DNA from: Caprella mutica
Taxonomy: Eukaryota; Arthropoda; Malacostraca; Amphipoda; Caprellidae
Assembly: GCA_947561585.1 (NCBI GenBank)
Contig: CANNZV010000512.1
Location: 124,001-188,000 of the forward strand
Direction: 5' to 3'
Length of the DNA stretch: 64,000 bases
The notes below the pieces were generated by a model. It was not told the DNA's origin. It did no database searches and was given only the letters and a program-made list of their open reading frames with translations. Position numbers and translations under genes: made by a program. Positions 10,250 to 21,846 of this stretch are shown piece after piece (the first letter of the stretch is position 1; every line of letters begins with the position of its first letter).

Positions 10250-12010
10250 ATCATTTGATTACCTCAAATGAAATGTCTGATGGAATTCCCAATTTCCTGT
10301 CACACACAACCAGTTGAAAGACATAACATTAGTCACAGATGCTGCATCATTAGTTGCTGGTGAAGAAGTGAGAGAAGAGACGGCTGCATCAGAAGTCGTC
10401 TTGAAGGTAGAAAGAGTTTTCCACAATTTGAGTCTAAAAAAGAATAGCATATTTGAGTAAACTATACTCACTACTCAGCAATGGAAGTGTGGAACATGAC
10501 GTACAGCCACTTCCTCGTGGTGAGTTATGGATAAATTTAATCACTAATCAGTATATGGTTAAATAAACAGAGAGTCGTACATTAAAAAGCATCTAGGTAC
10601 GACTAATTGATATCAAATTTGCAAGCAGAAAATGTCCTCCTACAAAAAATAACACTTGTAATCATTTGTCACGGAAGGTTTCCTCTTTAAAATAGAATTT
10701 ACCCAAAATTAATATGTAAAATTATATATCAATTGAAATACTAAAATGAGTGATTTTACGTATTTTTCATTTTTTACAAAAACTTAACCAGCAATTGGAA
10801 GCTGAAGATGATGTTCTATGTGAAAATGTATTGAATATAAAGAGTAGATAATATTATTTTCTTTAGAATGCAATTTACCCAAAATAAATATCTTAATATT
10901 TACGTTCAAAATGACAAATACACCGAACGTCATTTTTTTTCATTTTTCCAATTTTTGACATAGATTTGGAGACTGAAGATGTTAAACTAGAGTTCTAAGA
11001 ATTTACAAGAGTGATTTCTACATGCATTCACACATTTTTATACCTACCCATCATTCGATTTCGAAAATTGTGAAAATACGAGCCATACTAATGAGGATAC
11101 AATGAGTAGATATCCTTCAAACTTCCTATCTTTTAGCATAGGATGAACTCATTTTTTTTTTCCTCTCTCATCCTGTTCATCATCAATTAAGTGCAATCAT
11201 AATAATCACTGCAAAATCAGATGATACGAAAAGGGCGGGAGCGGACCTTGACCGGACCGAACATGTGAATACACCAGGATGAGACCGGACCGTGACCGGA
11301 GCTATGCTGTGGATTAGCCCTAAACCTGCTAGTATTACATAAATACTTCAATGGCAATTAAAGTTCTGGAATTGGGAAATTTCAGAGAGTCAAGTTCTTA
11401 AAAGTATAAATCTATATTCCCACCAGAACAAGCCAGGATTAATTGAACATTATTGAAATAAAATGTCTAAGCATTTACTTTTACCCCGAGTCAAAACCAA
11501 TTTATTTACTTTATAATCCCCAAGTCATTTTCATTCTTTATATGACATCTCTTTCTCCAAGTCTCAATAATTATTTCAGCTGTACATCAGTTCAGTCCGA
11601 AGTTGATGAAGCTGACGCACCAGTCCTGCACTCCTGGCTTGTAGCTGCAACAGTCACTGAACACTTTCAGAGACTTGGTTTGTTTGGCGCACATTTCGCA
11701 GATGTACAAATGTCTCTCTTGAAAAATAAAAAAGAGGGTGCCGTTTTTATACTGAAATGCGAATTAAAAATTTCGGCAACATCAATGCAATAAATATTGA
11801 TATAGTAATTTCATTTTTTCTATAAATTCTAATATTACTCCATCGCAAGCTCTGTGCGTGCGTTTGACACTCTTTTGTTTATAGTATTTGTCACCAAATC
11901 AGAGCCTAGGCCATCTATCTGTAGAACTGACTATTTATCCATGTCTACAAACTCTAATTTCTCAGCGGTTTCATTATATTAAGATGCATAATTTCTAGAA
12001 TATGACCCAA
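10250..12010. other. AT-rich non-coding region
   Basis: Contains two diverged copies of an AATTTACCCAAAA(A/T)TAA phrase (10690 and 10870) and a small GC-richer patch of GGACCG/GACCGGA repeats at 11235-11300. Apart from the weak open frame at 11443 no gene is seen. Confidence 0.45.
11443..11793 (+). CDS. Unrecognised open frame, possible exon
   Basis: A 116-codon open frame. The first 45 residues are AT-rich filler. From about 11580, after an ATTTCAG that could be a splice acceptor, composition becomes more protein-like (VDEADAPVLHSWLVAATV and then HFQRLGLFGAHFADVQ). It lies 1.8 kb upstream of the RING exons, separated from them by the maT insertion, and could be an upstream exon of that gene. 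I recognise no domain. Confidence 0.25.
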   Translation: MNIIEIKCLSIYFYPESKPIYLLYNPQVIFILYMTSLSPSLNNYFSCTSVQSEVDEADAPVLHSWLVAATVTEHFQRLGLFGAHFADVQMSLLKNKKEGAVFILKCELKISATSMQ

Positions 12011-13340
12011 TGATCTATGTGTAGACAAATCTATGTGTAGACCAGGTGTAGACAAATATTAATGTTTAATTTTAAAACCTTTAAAACGTGAAAATTATCC
12101 ATCTATTTACACTATTGGATAGCTCATTATATGCACTAACTGTTATATTTTACTTTCAGAGGTATTTCTAAATATTAATTTACTTATGAGCTCTGTAGCG
12201 TCGACAATTCAGGAACTGTTTGAATCAGGACAGTCCCCGGGTCAAATATGCAAGCTTTTGAAGGGTCGTGCGAGTATATCTGGTGTTTACAAGGCTCTGA
12301 AGCGTTTCAGAGAGACAGGTTCAACCCTCCCAAAGGTTAGGAGCACTCCAGATCGCAAGGTTAGGACCTCAAAGCTCATCAAAAACACCCGGGAGAAAAT
12401 CAGGAGGAATCCTGAAAGAAGCGTCAGGAAATTGGCATCAGCGTCTGGTGTGAGCTATGGAACGATGCAGAAAGTGCTCACAAGTGATCTGAACCTTTCC
12501 CCATTCAAAAATAAAAAAGCTCAGCTACTGTCAGAGGCCACAAAAACCAATCGGCTGCAAAGAGCAAAGCTTCTTCTGGAAAAGCTGAGAGACCGCACGC
12601 AACCTCCGGTCTTGTGGACTGATGAGAAGTTATTTACGGTCCAAGCCGTCCACAATCATCAGAACGACCGGATTTATGCAGTGAATAAGCACGATATTCC
12701 TCTGAACGACAGGCTGATGTTTAAGAGACAAAAACCAGCTTCTGTCATGGTCTGGGCCGGGATAACCTTATCTGGAAAGAAGAGTCCTCTTTTCTTCATT
12801 GAAGAGGGTGTAAAGGTGAACCAGCACGTTTATTTGAAGTTGTTGGAGGATCAGTTGGTGCCTTGAGTGAACACAACGTTCGGTGAAACAGGTGTTACCC
12901 TCCAGCAGGACGGAGCCACGTCCCACACGACTAATCGCGTTCAAGAATGGTGCAAGAAGAATATGGCTGGGTTCTGGTCGAAGGAGTTATGGCCTTCTTC
13001 CTCTCCTGATCTGAACCCTATGGACTTTACCATCTGGAGTATTTTGGAGAGTAAAGCCTGCTCTTCTAATCACTCAAATGTGAACGCTCTGAAGCAAAAA
13101 TTGACGACTTGTTGGGACGAAATTCCAGAAGAAACCATCCGTGCCGCGTGTAGTCAAGTTCCTGACAGGTTGAAGCGTTTGGTGAAGGCTAAGGGAGGAT
13201 ATATTGAAAACTAACTATGGAATTTATTTCTTAGGTGTATAATGATTTCTTCTGTTAAGTTAGTTTTCTTTTTTCTGTTATTTATAAGGAGATATTTCTA
13301 TAAATATTTGTCTACACATGGTCTGATCACCCTGTATATT
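12011..13340 (+). mobile_element. maT (DD37D mariner-like) transposon
   Basis: The right end reads CTACACATGGTCTGATCACC followed by CTGTATA. The left side contains the related GACCAGGTGTAGACAAATAT, preceded by a duplicated GTGTAGACAAATCT-like phrase, so the left TIR is rearranged. The terminal CACCCTGTATA is shared with the maT copy at 35802-37085. The element contains one transposase gene. Confidence 0.75.
12186..13214 (+). pseudogene. maT-type transposase with one internal TGA
   Basis: The frame is continuous for 343 codons except for TGA at 12864-12866. The N-terminal 110 residues form two helix-turn-helix segments, with a basic linker between them. The first catalytic Asp is in WTDEKLF (near residue 145), the second in LQQDGATSH and the third in NPMDFTIW. 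Counting from the second Asp, 37 residues precede the third, which is the DD37D signature of the maT family of Tc1/mariner transposases. The enzyme would cut and rejoin element ends at TA sites in the nucleus. The only defect seen is the stop, so this is a young or nearly intact copy. Confidence 0.88.
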
Positions 13341-13587
13341 AGCTAACGTTGCAACATTAATTATGAAATATGTTTAAGTGGATTTTAAAGTACTCTAATT
13401 GCTGTAATTTTCATAAAAAACACTTAATTTTGTAATTGCTTGTCATACCTGCATTTTTCATATTTACTTCTGCAATATGACTTTCATTTGTGCCAATTCA
13501 TTTTTCACTTCTGCCAACTTGACTTGGAAAAGGTATAGTTATACATCAAGAACTAAGTTTTAATTTCAATAAATTATTATTCCACAG

Positions 13588-14168
13588 GTTCTCTTGACAG
13601 TGTAACGACGGACTCGTCATTACTGACGAGGATTGCCAGAAATAGAGGTTATGCAGAATGTAGTTTTTCTCAATCAATAATGGTTCATAATTGAACTGGA
13701 TTTTATTAATTAAATTAAAACTTTCTACATCTTAATTCATTCATATCTAGATCATTTTTTACGTACATCTGGATTATTCAATGTTAAAATCGCTCACTAC
13801 TGATAATTCATAACATTAATTTACATAAGAATTTGTAATTTAAACTTTTCATGGCTATTGATGTTCCTACATTCTAGCTCTCCTGCCCAATTCTTTGTTC
13901 CTTTTTAGCCGTGTCCACTTCGGCCGGTCCCTCCACTTCAGCTGGTCCCTCCACCTCAGTTGGTCCCTCCAACTCTTCTCCCACAACTGAAGCTATAAGA
14001 GGATTGTGCTGCATCTGCATGACACAGAGAGCAAACAATTTGTTTATGCCATGCTGGCATATGTGCTTATGCCAAGGCTGTGCAAACCAGTACAGAGTCA
14101 TGAATTTAAGAGTTTGCCCAGTATGTAGAGAACTGTTCTCTTCTTTTAGGGACATATTCATAACTTGA
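13588..14168 (+). CDS. RING-finger gene, last two exons
   Basis: Exon 13588-13647 (60 nt) lies between a TATTCCACAG acceptor and AG|GTTATG. It encodes SLDSVTTDSSLLTRIARNR and is phase-1 symmetric. The terminal exon starts at 13909 after TTGTTCCTTTTTAG and joins in phase. It has a low-complexity STSAGPS repeat, then a C3HC4 RING: CCICM, PCWHMCLCQGC and CPVCR, with a short tail ending FRDIFIT. The compact RING at the extreme C-terminus resembles IAP-type E3 ubiquitin ligases; ligase activity is inferred. Upstream exons were not identified, possibly because the maT element inserted in the preceding intron. A paralogue with the same 60-nt exon lies at 43862-44398 on the other strand. No defects are visible in the two exons. 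Confidence 0.75.
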
Positions 14169-14189
14169 ATTCAGATGCTCTACATGCTA

Positions 14190-14650
14190 CCTTACCCCAA
14201 CCAGGCTATCGATTATTTTAATTGTAGCTAGTCAACCAGACTATCGATTGTTTTAATTGTAGCTAGTCAACCAGACTATCGATTGTTTAATTGTAGCTAG
14301 TTAACCAGACTATAGATAGTTTTAATTGTAGCTAGTCAACCAGACTATCGATTGTTTAATTGTAGCTAGTCAACCAGACTATAGATTGTTTTAATTGTAG
14401 CTAGTCAACCAGACTATCGATTGTTTAATTGTAGCTAGTCAACCAGACTATAGATTGTTTTCATTGTAGCTAGTCAACCAGACTATCGATTGTTTAAATT
14501 GTAGCTAGTCAACCAGACTATCGATTGTTTAAATTGTAGCTAGTCAACCAGACTATCGATTGTTTAAATTGTAGCTAGTCAACCAGACTACCGATTGTTT
14601 AAATTGTAGCTAGTCAACCAGACTATCGATTGTTTAAATTGTAGCTGGTC
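14190..14650. repeat. 35-bp satellite, about 13 units
   Basis: Unit near TTGTAGCTAGTCAACCAGAC followed by TATCGATTGTTTAAA. It starts just after the RING gene stop and may lie in its 3' untranslated region. Confidence 0.9.
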
Positions 14651-14789
14651 CCGTGTTTGCTTTATCCAATTCTTACATTCCACTTTTTCTCTTATCCTCT
14701 GTTCTCATGATTTAGTTATTTGCTTCACAAAAAAAATTAGTTTAGAGTATTTAGTTCCGTAGTTTCAGTATTCTTGCATGTTGTAGTTC

Positions 14790-14965
14790 AAAGTGAGTGA
14801 GTGTGGTTTAGAGTGTGTGAATGAGTGTGGTTTAGAGTGTGTGAGTGAGTGTGGTTTAGAGTGTGTGAGTGAGTGTGGTTTAGAGTGAGTTTGGTTTAGA
14901 ATGAGTGAGTGTGGTTTAGAGTGTGAGTGTGGTTTAGAGTGTGAGTGACTGTTGTTGGGTGAGTG
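14790..14965. repeat. GTGAGTGAGTGTGGTTTAGA minisatellite
   Basis: Irregular units of about 16-26 bp built from GAGTGTGGTTTAGAGTGTG. Confidence 0.85.
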
Positions 14966-15450
14966 AGTGTAGTGCAGAGTCTATAGTGTAGTGCAGAGTC
15001 TATAGTGTAGAGCAGAGTCTATAGTGTAGTGCAGAGTCTATAGTGTAGTGCAGAGTCTATAGTGTAGAGCAGAGTCTATAGTGTAGAGCAGAGTCTATAG
15101 TGTAGAGCAGAGTCTATAGTGTAGAGCAGAGTCTATAGTGTAGAGCAGAGTCTATAGTGTAGAGCAGAGTCTATAGTGTAGAGCAGAGTCTATAGTGTAG
15201 AGCAGAGTCTATAGTGTAGAGCAGAGTCTATAGTGTAGAGCAGAGTCTATAGTGTAGTGCAGAGTCTATAGTGTAGTGCAGAGTCTATAGTGTAGTGCAG
15301 AGTCTATAGTGTAGTGAAGAGTCTATAGTGTAGAGCAGAGTCTATAGTGTAGAGCAGAGTCTATAGTGTAGTGCAGAGTCTATAGTGTAGTGCAGAGTCT
15401 ATAGTGTAGTGCAGAGTCTATAGTGTAGTGCAGAGTCTATAGTGTAGTAT
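14965..15450. repeat. 19-bp minisatellite, about 25 units
   Basis: Unit GTAGAGCAGAGTCTATAGT, with a GTAGTGCAGAG variant grouped in blocks at both ends. This shows outward homogenisation of two subtypes. Confidence 0.92.
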
Positions 15451-15609
15451 TTATGTATTTTAATTAATGTGAAATATGTAAATCACTTTGTTATACTACA
15501 TTGAAAGAGCATAACTGTGTTAGTTTTGAGTTAGAACTTCATTAAACTTACAAGAATAATTGATACTTAATAACTCATCAAGTATCAATGAGTTTTATAA
15601 ATATAAACT

Positions 15610-15709
15610 TTAAAAAACTGCAAGTATCGGTATCGGCACTTGTTGAGAAGTATCGGTTTATTTTTTAAAGTATCGGTATCGGCGAAAATTTTGGAATCGT
15701 CCCATCCCT
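15610..15709. mobile_element. Probable hAT-type terminal fragment
   Basis: Repeated AAGTATCGGTATCGGC phrases lead to GGAATCGTCCCATCCCTA. This resembles the terminal region of hAT elements whose TIR begins TAGGGATGGGACGATTCC. No opposite end or 8-bp duplication was found, so it is treated as a solo end. Confidence 0.4.
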
Positions 15710-18240
15710 AACTAAGTATTTGTACTTATTCTTATAATGAATCTCAGAATGAGTGAAAATTTAATGTGAATATTTTCTTATATAATTAATTGTGAACAAA
15801 ATAATAGATTAATTTTATTTCTGTTTGCTAAATGTGATCTGTTATAAAACCTGAACTCATCAGATTTAAAGCAATTCTAGATTTTTAAAATTTAGAGTGG
15901 AGAGGACATTTCAAAGGGGAAATTTTAACAGTGACTTATTCACTATGAGTCTAAGAAAGCGGATGCGAAATCCACCATATCTACGTATGGTTTTCTAATT
16001 ATGTTAATTAAGCTTCTTTTAATGAAAGCAGAAAAAGAAGACGGTATTATTATGCAATTCGTAACATGTCATGTATAATTAAGCTTCGTAATTTCCTCCT
16101 GCACTCATGACATTGCCACCTATTTCCATCCAACACACACTTCTTCATGTGGCTCTTTCTAGCCTCCTCTGTTTTCGAGCCACTCCACACCTGCTACAAC
16201 AAAACTTAATCCTATCATCTGCTACTCTATGGATACTCTTTTGATGTATCGTTAATCACTCCTAATACCTTAAATCCCTATCGAATCCTTTATGGCTTCA
16301 TGATAAATGTAATCGTACCCTTCTCTGTCTCCTATTTAACCCATCTACTCTTCCGTTCCAGTCATACTCGTGTCCTGTATCGTTCCCATTCATCCTCACA
16401 CTTACAACCTTCTACAAAATTTTCTTTGCAACTTGCAGAGTTGCAAATATCTCATTGACTGAACACTCTTTCCTTTTAGTCGATTCCTCTCAAGAAACTT
16501 CCACAACCCTTGCTTACTCGTAAATATAGATATCTAGCTACTGGTCTTTCAACATCATTCACATTCCTTTACAATCACAAACATTTTCATTTAATCTCAC
16601 CATCACTTGTGCTCCGTCTGCCGTTGACCTACCTTTCCCAAAACACGCCTAATTCTCATCTAACACAACAGTCCACCCAGGGCTTCCACGATTGTTACAG
16701 TTCCTACCCTAAAACCCTCTTCAATATTACCCTAAAAATGCTTAAATTACCCTAAAATATCCAATTTTTGCAGAGGTTCCCTATATGTGGTTTCTAGGAC
16801 CCCTAGCAAGAGGTCCTCAGTTATACAAGGTGTCATAAATTGGTTAACTTAAAGTTTATATGATCACAGGCATTTTAAAACATGTTAATCCTTTCCCTAA
16901 ATTAGTTTTCATATTTTTTGTGTAGTTGCTATTCATTTATTTAATATTTTATTTATCAATTACTAGTAGTACTCACTAAATAGGAAGTTTTGTAAGCACA
17001 GATGTGGTTTTAATATTCCATCTACAAACTTTTAAAATTTGAATAATTAGTTCAATAAAATTTATACCCGTTAAAGTCAGAATTTATCTCAGGGGTCAAC
17101 AGTTAAAATTTTCTATGCAGGGGTCCCTGGTGAAATCTATATATTATGGAACCGCTTTAAGCCCACTGAATTAAAATGTTCTAGGTTTCTATTTTTGTAG
17201 AAATGACATAACCTCAGGGTTCATACGGAAAATAGAAAAATGAAATCCACGAGCCATATTACGCCCAATAGTTTAAAGATTGAATACATTCTTCATAATT
17301 TAGAGTTTCCCTTGAAATTATATAAGTTAGTTTAATCAATAATAAACAAATTCAATTGTCATTCAAGACAGAATATTAGTTTCTTTAGCTTTGACAGCTA
17401 AAGAAGCTTTGACAGATAACATGTATTGTCACAATTATGCATGCTTAGCTTGTTGCTGATAACTAGAAATTTTCTATCAACGAAATAGTCACACCTTACA
17501 TACCTGTTCATAAATCAATTACAATACACGACGATGCTGTGGTAGTGGTGTATAGCTCGATAAATTTACGAGTTAGTTGATGTTAGACTAAAAAAAAAAA
17601 CATTTCTTAATATATGAAATTTTCAATTTATTAATCATTGTAAAATTTTCTAATAAAACAAGGTATTGCTTTTACAGCAAATCTTGCAGCTGTAATATTG
17701 TATACCGAGAGATCAGGTCGGGAAGATATGCAGCGATGTGCATACCAATTTGACTCTTATTACAATGTGCAATAAAGATTAAATTGGTAGAGAGTTCGGG
17801 ATAGTTTTGCGTTTGCTCCAAATATAACTCTTATTGAACTCTGTCATAAACATTCCGGTAGAGTACTTCAGAGAGCTAACTTGACATTGGTAATAAAAAC
17901 AGGTAATTATATCTCAATGCCAAAGATCCCTAACTTTTATAGGTTCAAAAATTTGGAATAGCATTCCATCAGAAATACAAAACTGTCCAACCATTATTTT
18001 TTTTTAAAAGAAACATAAGAAATACCTAATCAGTTTGCATGAGAAGTGAATTGTTAACTTTGATAATCTCTTCCCTTTGCTAAATCCTTATGCCCAAAAA
18101 GTTCACATCGAATGGGCTTGAATTTATTTATTTTCCTTTATTGTATGAATATTGAAAGCTACATTTTTTTCATTATACTCTTTGTAAAATACTCTTATAT
18201 AATGTACTGTACTGTTCATAATTCAATAAAAATATTATAT
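15710..18240. other. Non-coding region with a pyrimidine-rich tract
   Basis: From 16085 to 16760 the plus strand is strongly C/T-rich and G-poor (for example CTCTGTCTCCTATTTAACCC), unlike the flanks. It opens a meaningless 81-codon frame at 16510. The rest is AT-rich without recognised features. Confidence 0.45.
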
Positions 18241-18244
18241 TATT

Positions 18245-18510
18245 AACTCAGATTTGGCGGCAAACTTACAACAGTAAATTATCAAATCCAAGCTATCACA
18301 ACACTTTCATCCAATTCTGAGAACAGCACTCAATCCTGAGAGCAACACCCAACCCTGAGAGCAACTACCAATCCAATACGGAGAAAATTGTACCCAATCT
18401 TGAGAATTGCACACAATCCATATACTTGTTCCTAATTCTTAATCTCTTCTTAGCCTCAAAAATCACAATCTAATGCAGGAAGAAGAATTAACAAGTTCAT
18501 ACTAACCCTT
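18245..18510 (-). repeat. Short-array relative of the 7-kb minisatellite repeat
   Basis: Read on the minus strand this matches 6930-7500: a GAAGAAGATTAACAAG-like start, the AGAAGAGATTAAG phrase, a few units of a GGGTTGGGTGTTGCTCTCA-like minisatellite, then TTTACTGTTGTAAGTTTGCC. It has about five internal units, against some 20 in the other copy. Confidence 0.7.
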
Positions 18511-19150
18511 TCATGCCTAAATTATGATCCAATGCAAAATAAAATTATTTTATGTTAAAAATAGGTTAGTTAGGGTTCATATAGTACAAAAAGTGCAATA
18601 GTTTAAATATACTTCTTAAAATAAAAATATTAGAAAGTGTTGCCTATACACTGTGTCCATCGCTGTTCTACAGATCACTATTTTGTGAATAATTTTAATA
18701 ATATTGATCGTACAGTAGTGAAACTTTGGTCACTGGAAGATTATTTCTGTGTTAGTATCTTACTAAAATATTTTTTGAATCAATGAGAAAATTAGAAAGT
18801 TATGAACGCGTATGTATTTTGAAGGCATTTTAACTGTCCATCGCTCTATTGCAGCTCTGTGAAAAGGCCAAAAAATGGGCGATTAACTTCTACCGAGAGG
18901 GTAAAAATTGTAACAGGTCCTGCAGAAGGGATGACTTTTTTATTTAGCTAATGAATTTGGGAGGTATAAGAGAAGCATAGTTTCTATTGTTGATGATCCC
19001 GATATCAACCCAAGGAGAGATGTGGGTACGAGAAGCATTTTCCCGTCGAAATATGCGAAAAATACCAAGGCAGGTTATAAGGAAGCCAAATGACAGTAGT
19101 GCCTCAATTGGTTACTGGTTACTCATAACATTTTTAAATTAACTTGTTCG
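18511..19150. other. AT-rich stretch without recognised gene
   Basis: A GC-richer patch at 18860-19100 has short open segments in mixed frames but no recognisable domain. It may be an eroded gene relic. Confidence 0.35.
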
Positions 19151-19400
19151 ACCCTTAATCGAACCTCATTAATTCACTTTACGGTTTCACATACCGCAAT
19201 AACTCATTTGAGAAAATCAAACTTTCTCTGAATCTGTGGTTTCAGCTTTACCACGAACTATACTTTACGGTTTCAGTTGTACCGAAAACTTTCCTTAGAA
19301 AATCAAACTTTCTCCATGGTTTCAGTTCACCACAAACTACTATACGGTTTTAGCTTTACCGCTAACTCTCTAAACTTGATTTTAACGTGACATGCACGGA
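19150..19400. repeat. Degenerate tandem repeat with TTTACGGTTTCAG phrases
   Basis: Phrases such as CTTTACGGTTTCA, TGGTTTCAG(T/C)T and GAAAATCAAACTTTCTC recur three to four times at about 65-80 bp spacing. Confidence 0.6.
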
Positions 19401-19635
19401 GTATCACAAATAACCAACGTCTCTAATCACTTATTTAAACATTTTACTTTTTTTCTTTCTCTCATCTCCTTTATACCTACTTACTGGTTTCATTCCAAAT
19501 TGAGTGAAACTGACAGTTGCCATATTCATATTTAACTCACATTTAATTGCACTAAATTTGCCTCCTAACAACACATTTAAACTTCAAGAACTCTCTCTCC
19601 ACCTTCTTATTAAATAGTTAAAGGTTAGTGATTAT

Positions 19636-20567
19636 TAGAGCCCGGACTTTTAGAACCTATAAAAAAGGCATTTTAGGACCTAGAAAAAGGCATTTTAGGA
19701 CCTAAAGAATGGCATTTTAGGACCTAATACAGCATATTAGGACTTATTCATACACTTTCAGGATTAATAAATAGGTATATGAGATGAATAAATCAGCATT
19801 TTGAAATATAAAATTGACAGTTTTTAGTCAGTTTAAATAAGAAAATGGTGACAACTAATAAACAATTCATACCTTAATTAAAATTTCAATGAATCTAGTT
19901 TATAGTAAATATATTTAAATTTAACCTAAAAGTACTATAAAAAAAGGTTAGGAAAATTGAAATTCATGAAATGAAACTCAATGACCAATATTAAATACGA
20001 AATTTGTATTTATAGCAAACCCTCGTAGTAGACAACAACCTCAGATTAAACAAATCATACATTAGATAATTCGACCAATTAAGATACTCTGAAACTCTCT
20101 GAAGCAAAAACCACTTACAAGACAAAACAAAATTTTTGTCACCTGGCAGTTTTTCTATTGTAAATATTACAAATATCCCTAGTTTCTACATATCTCTCTT
20201 TGAATAGTTTATCATTCACAAGTTTTGTGCATGGCAGAGTCTGTGCTAAAAAATTGATGCAAAGAATCATAGAAAACTAGATACAGTGGTGACTGTACTA
20301 ATTTTTGAAGTGATAGAAGTAGTTTATTTGTATAATAATTCAGACAGATTTTGATTGAATTATAAAGTTCTATAAATTTGTCAAAATAACCCATCAACTT
20401 TAACGACTTACCAAATTATTTAATAATATAAAAAGCCCAAAATAAGATTTCGCATCATTTTAGGAGTTTATATTTTGGAACTTAATGGCATTTTAAGGAC
20501 TTTGCCATAATGGCATTTTAAGGACTTTGTGGCATTAATTGACTTTATGGCATTTGTCCGGGCTCTA
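19636..20567. mobile_element. Non-autonomous hAT element, 932 bp
   Basis: The left end is TAGAGCCCGGACTTTTAG and the right end is the complement of CTAGAGCCCGGACAAATG. They are flanked by a perfect 8-bp duplication, GTGATTAT (19628-19635 and 20568-20575). The subterminal regions repeat GGCATTTTAGGACCT on the left and GGCATTTTAAGGACTTTG on the right, as expected of transposase-binding repeats. No transposase is encoded. A relative with the same terminal logic is at 46449-48082. Confidence 0.88.
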
Positions 20568-20575
20568 GTGATTAT

Positions 20576-21100
20576 CATAAATTATCTTTTCATAAAAAAA
20601 TTCGTCATCATATATTCTACTTTACCTATGACTTATTTCATCAATCGTTTGGAAAAAAAAAATCTTATACTGATGATTTATTACTAATAAGCTAGTCACC
20701 TGCACAGGGGAGATTATTAATTTAATAATATCAAAAAATTACGGATGACTTATCTTTTCATTCCTCCTCAGCTGTTTCTTCTTGTTCGGCTGTGTAAAAT
20801 TTCTGACTGGGTACGTACCTACCAGTAGCTGGTGATCTTTCACTGGCAAAAACAACTCTGTTGCTCACTTAGTCACTGTCCTTTTATAACTTTTATACTT
20901 AAATTTCTCACTAAAATTGTCAAATAGTATTCACACCTTCAACGTGTAAATTTTTTTTCTCATTTTATCACAAGTACTATCGTTGTTACTTGACGAAATT
21001 TATGTTGGTGTCTATGTAGAGTCCATGTGATTACCCAGTAATAGTTAGCATAAAAATAGCAAGCGCTCAATGCCTTGACAGTTAGTTAGTTGAGTGTAGT
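20576..21100. other. AT-rich stretch without recognised feature
   Basis: No gene or clear repeat was identified. Confidence 0.4.
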
Positions 21101-21106
21101 GGAGTG

Positions 21107-21245
21107 GCAACACTCATTTAGAGTGTGACGCTCACACCACAGTTTATAGAAGGGTAGTTAGTACAACGCTTTAATATAAATTTCGGAGCTTGGCCTTCGT
21201 GACGTCATTCAAGATGGCGGATGTTTCCACCAATCATGGAGTTCT
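21107..21245 (+). promoter_or_regulatory. CRE/YY1/CCAAT cluster in one arm of a diverged inverted repeat
   Basis: TGACGTCA (21200-21207), CAAGATGGCGG (21210-21220, a YY1-like core) and CCAAT (21230) are packed into 35 bp. The block from 21118 to about 21207, including CACAGTTTATAGAA and GGGTAGTTAGT, is repeated in reverse at 26510-26625. It may be a promoter or a repeat-borne regulatory segment. No gene start was recognised downstream. Confidence 0.35.
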
Positions 21246-21846
21246 GACAACTGAGCGCCAAATTCTGAAGCAAAAATGTAAACAAACAAAGATGTAAACA
21301 TTGATAGATTGTCCGAAAAGCTAATCAACTTCCTAATTCTTGACCAACTATTTATAATACTATACCATATGATATTATTATTCTATAATGGTGCCTAGAA
21401 TATATATATATGCAGTTTTTAAACTGTAATCATGGTAATGGTCACATAACTAGCTAAGATACCTAGGTAGGTAATCATGGTAATGGACTCATAACTAGCT
21501 AATAAGATCTTTCCAATTTCATCAACATGACTTCAAATCCTAATATTGGATTAGGTAGCTACCGGCTGTATGTGTTGGAAATTGGAGAAAATTGAATGAA
21601 AAAAATAATTACCTACCCACTACATACCTATGTGTGAAAAGTGATTTCTCTAGAATTTTGTCTCTACGACTCCACAGTCAAAAGGAAGAATTTGAATAAA
21701 GAAGCATTTCCAGCTGTTTGTGTTGGTGAGTTTCTATTATAGCCTTATAGACCAGTCTGTATTTAATGCACAAAATTCCACTGACTTTTCCACCAACAAG
21801 TCGGTGGAATTTACCATGAAATACAGACTGGCAAAGTTTAACTAAT

